From assembly GCA_013697275.1 (NCBI GenBank), contig JACCXC010000111.1, positions 1 to 38,526 of the forward strand: a stretch of 38,526 nucleotides of DNA, read 5' to 3'. This stretch comes from Actinomycetota bacterium. Its GTDB lineage: Bacteria > Actinomycetota > Thermoleophilia > Gaiellales > Gaiellaceae. Below are positions 37,915 through 38,526 of the stretch, in pieces. Made by a program: the position numbers and the translations under genes. Every line of letters begins with the position of its first letter. Position 1 is the stretch's first letter. The notes under the pieces were generated by a model that ran no database searches, had not been told where the DNA came from, and saw only the letters and a list, made by a program, of their open reading frames with translations.

Positions 37915-38523
37915 CGGCGGGGATCCGACCTTGCCGGCGACGCGCCGGCCCAGGCTCTCGCGAACTGCGGGCCAGTCGTCGTCGATTACCGAGTACCAGG
38001 CCGAGTCGCGCAGCTCTCCGCCGCGGACGACCATGTGCTTGCGGAAGATCCCCTCGAACTGGGATGGCAGCGCCTCGAGCGCGCGCCGCGCCCGCTCGTT
38101 GCGAGCGTCGGTCTTGAACTCGACGCGCTGGCACCTCAGCGTCTCGAACGCGTGCTCGAGGAGAAGGAGCTTCGCCTCGGCGTTCGCACCCGTGTTCCAG
38201 GCGGCACGGCCGAGCCACGTGTAGCCGACCTCGAGCCCGCGGTGCTTCGGGCGCAGGGAGAGGTAGCGCGTGCTTCCGAGCGGCACACCGGAGGCACGCG
38301 AGCAGACGGCGAAGGCGGCCTCCAGCCCCGCGGCCGACTGGGCGAGCGCCGTCTGGAACCACTCGCGCCAGGCGTCGCGGTTCTCGTCGGCCCGCACGAT
38401 CATCCACTGCCAGACCTCGGGATCCTCGGCCGCTGCCCAGAGGCCCTCCTCGTGCTCGGCCGCGAGCGGCTCAAGGACGACGATTCGGCCCTCGAGGCGC
38501 GTCGCGAGCCCCGGCCAGGTCAC
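37912..38523 (-). CDS. GNAT acetyltransferase, RimJ/RimL-like
   Basis: 203 aa from GTG 38523, three bases from the window edge, so a slightly longer N-terminus cannot be excluded. The GNAT fold is suggested by 'RIVVLEPLAAEHEEGLWAA' (first strand and helix), 'GSTRYLSLRPKHRGLEVGYTWLGRAAWNTGANAEAKLLLLEHAFETL' (acetyl-CoA-binding region) and 'RVEFKTDARNERARRALEAL'. 'FRKHMVVRGGELRDSAWYSVIDDDWPAVRESL' is the usual RimL-family end. It acetylates a protein N-terminus or a small amine; substrate unknown. Just upstream of the response regulator operon on the same strand. Confidence 0.87.
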   Translation of the reverse strand: MTWPGLATRLEGRIVVLEPLAAEHEEGLWAAAEDPEVWQWMIVRADENRDAWREWFQTALAQSAAGLEAAFAVCSRASGVPLGSTRYLSLRPKHRGLEVGYTWLGRAAWNTGANAEAKLLLLEHAFETLRCQRVEFKTDARNERARRALEALPSQFEGIFRKHMVVRGGELRDSAWYSVIDDDWPAVRESLGRRVAGKVGSPP

Positions 38524-38526
38524 AAC

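Noticed and set aside
1-38526. CRISPR array, insertion sequence, prophage or integron
   Set aside because: No spaced direct repeats, transposase, integrase or phage genes were found; the only tandem repeat is the 9-bp coding repeat near 35.6 kb.

Overview
The window is about 38.5 kb of very GC-rich, gene-dense DNA. It has GTG, TTG and ATG starts, many 4-bp start/stop overlaps, no mobile elements, no CRISPR array and no gene-free stretch above 300 bases. The gene set includes OmpR-type two-component systems resembling mycobacterial MprAB-PepD and MtrAB-LpqB, CcmABCD cytochrome c maturation, TreT-like and OtsA-like trehalose enzymes, a second short FtsH, methylmalonyl-CoA epimerase and an ECF sigma factor. 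Together with base composition this points to Actinomycetota, probably class Thermoleophilia (Gaiellales or Solirubrobacterales). That placement is inference from gene content; no rRNA gene is present.

Layout. (1) 1-2.9 kb: 3' part of moeA, convergent with an M28-fold membrane protein. (2) 2.97-6.4 kb: response regulator, histidine kinase and HtrA protease. (3) 6.4-9.1 kb: orphan beta-class DNA methyltransferase, RsbW-like kinase, TreT-like glycosyltransferase. (4) 9.2-17.6 kb: a long tightly packed run otsA-moaC-mog-ubiA/mqnP-small ORF-ccmABCD-hemC-hemD-SAM hydrolase-methyltransferase, linking trehalose, molybdopterin, quinone, heme and cytochrome c genes, ended by an opposing tRNA-Phe. (5) 17.7-24.2 kb: arginase, small membrane protein, duplicated-domain lipoprotein with rarA (minus strand), M20 peptidase, DUF1385. 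(6) 24.2-29.1 kb: nicotinate phosphoribosyltransferase, FtsH, methylmalonyl-CoA epimerase, small ORF, sigma factor, short YchF-like GTPase. (7) 29.1-34.3 kb: M29 aminopeptidase, a 16-residue cysteine-rich ORF divergent from an ArsR regulator, helical protein, OB-HD nuclease, DUF1015, inositol-phosphatase family enzyme. (8) 34.3-38.5 kb, minus strand: response regulator, kinase, GerMN lipoprotein and small lipoprotein, preceded by a GNAT acetyltransferase.

Two signals stand out. First, most promoter-proximal genes have no Shine-Dalgarno but a TANNNT box ending 6-8 nt before the start codon on either strand, which indicates widespread leaderless transcription. This signature fixes several starts, including a predicted non-canonical ATC start for the SAM hydroxide adenosyltransferase. 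Second, against that background a tiny ORF (7 Cys in 16 residues) missing from the ORF track carries a perfect AGGAGGT Shine-Dalgarno, sits divergent to a Cys-rich ArsR repressor and has an inverted repeat in between. It could be a miniature metallothionein or a cysteine-responsive leader peptide for the downstream M29 aminopeptidase. Function calls rest on motifs read by eye; no database search was run.
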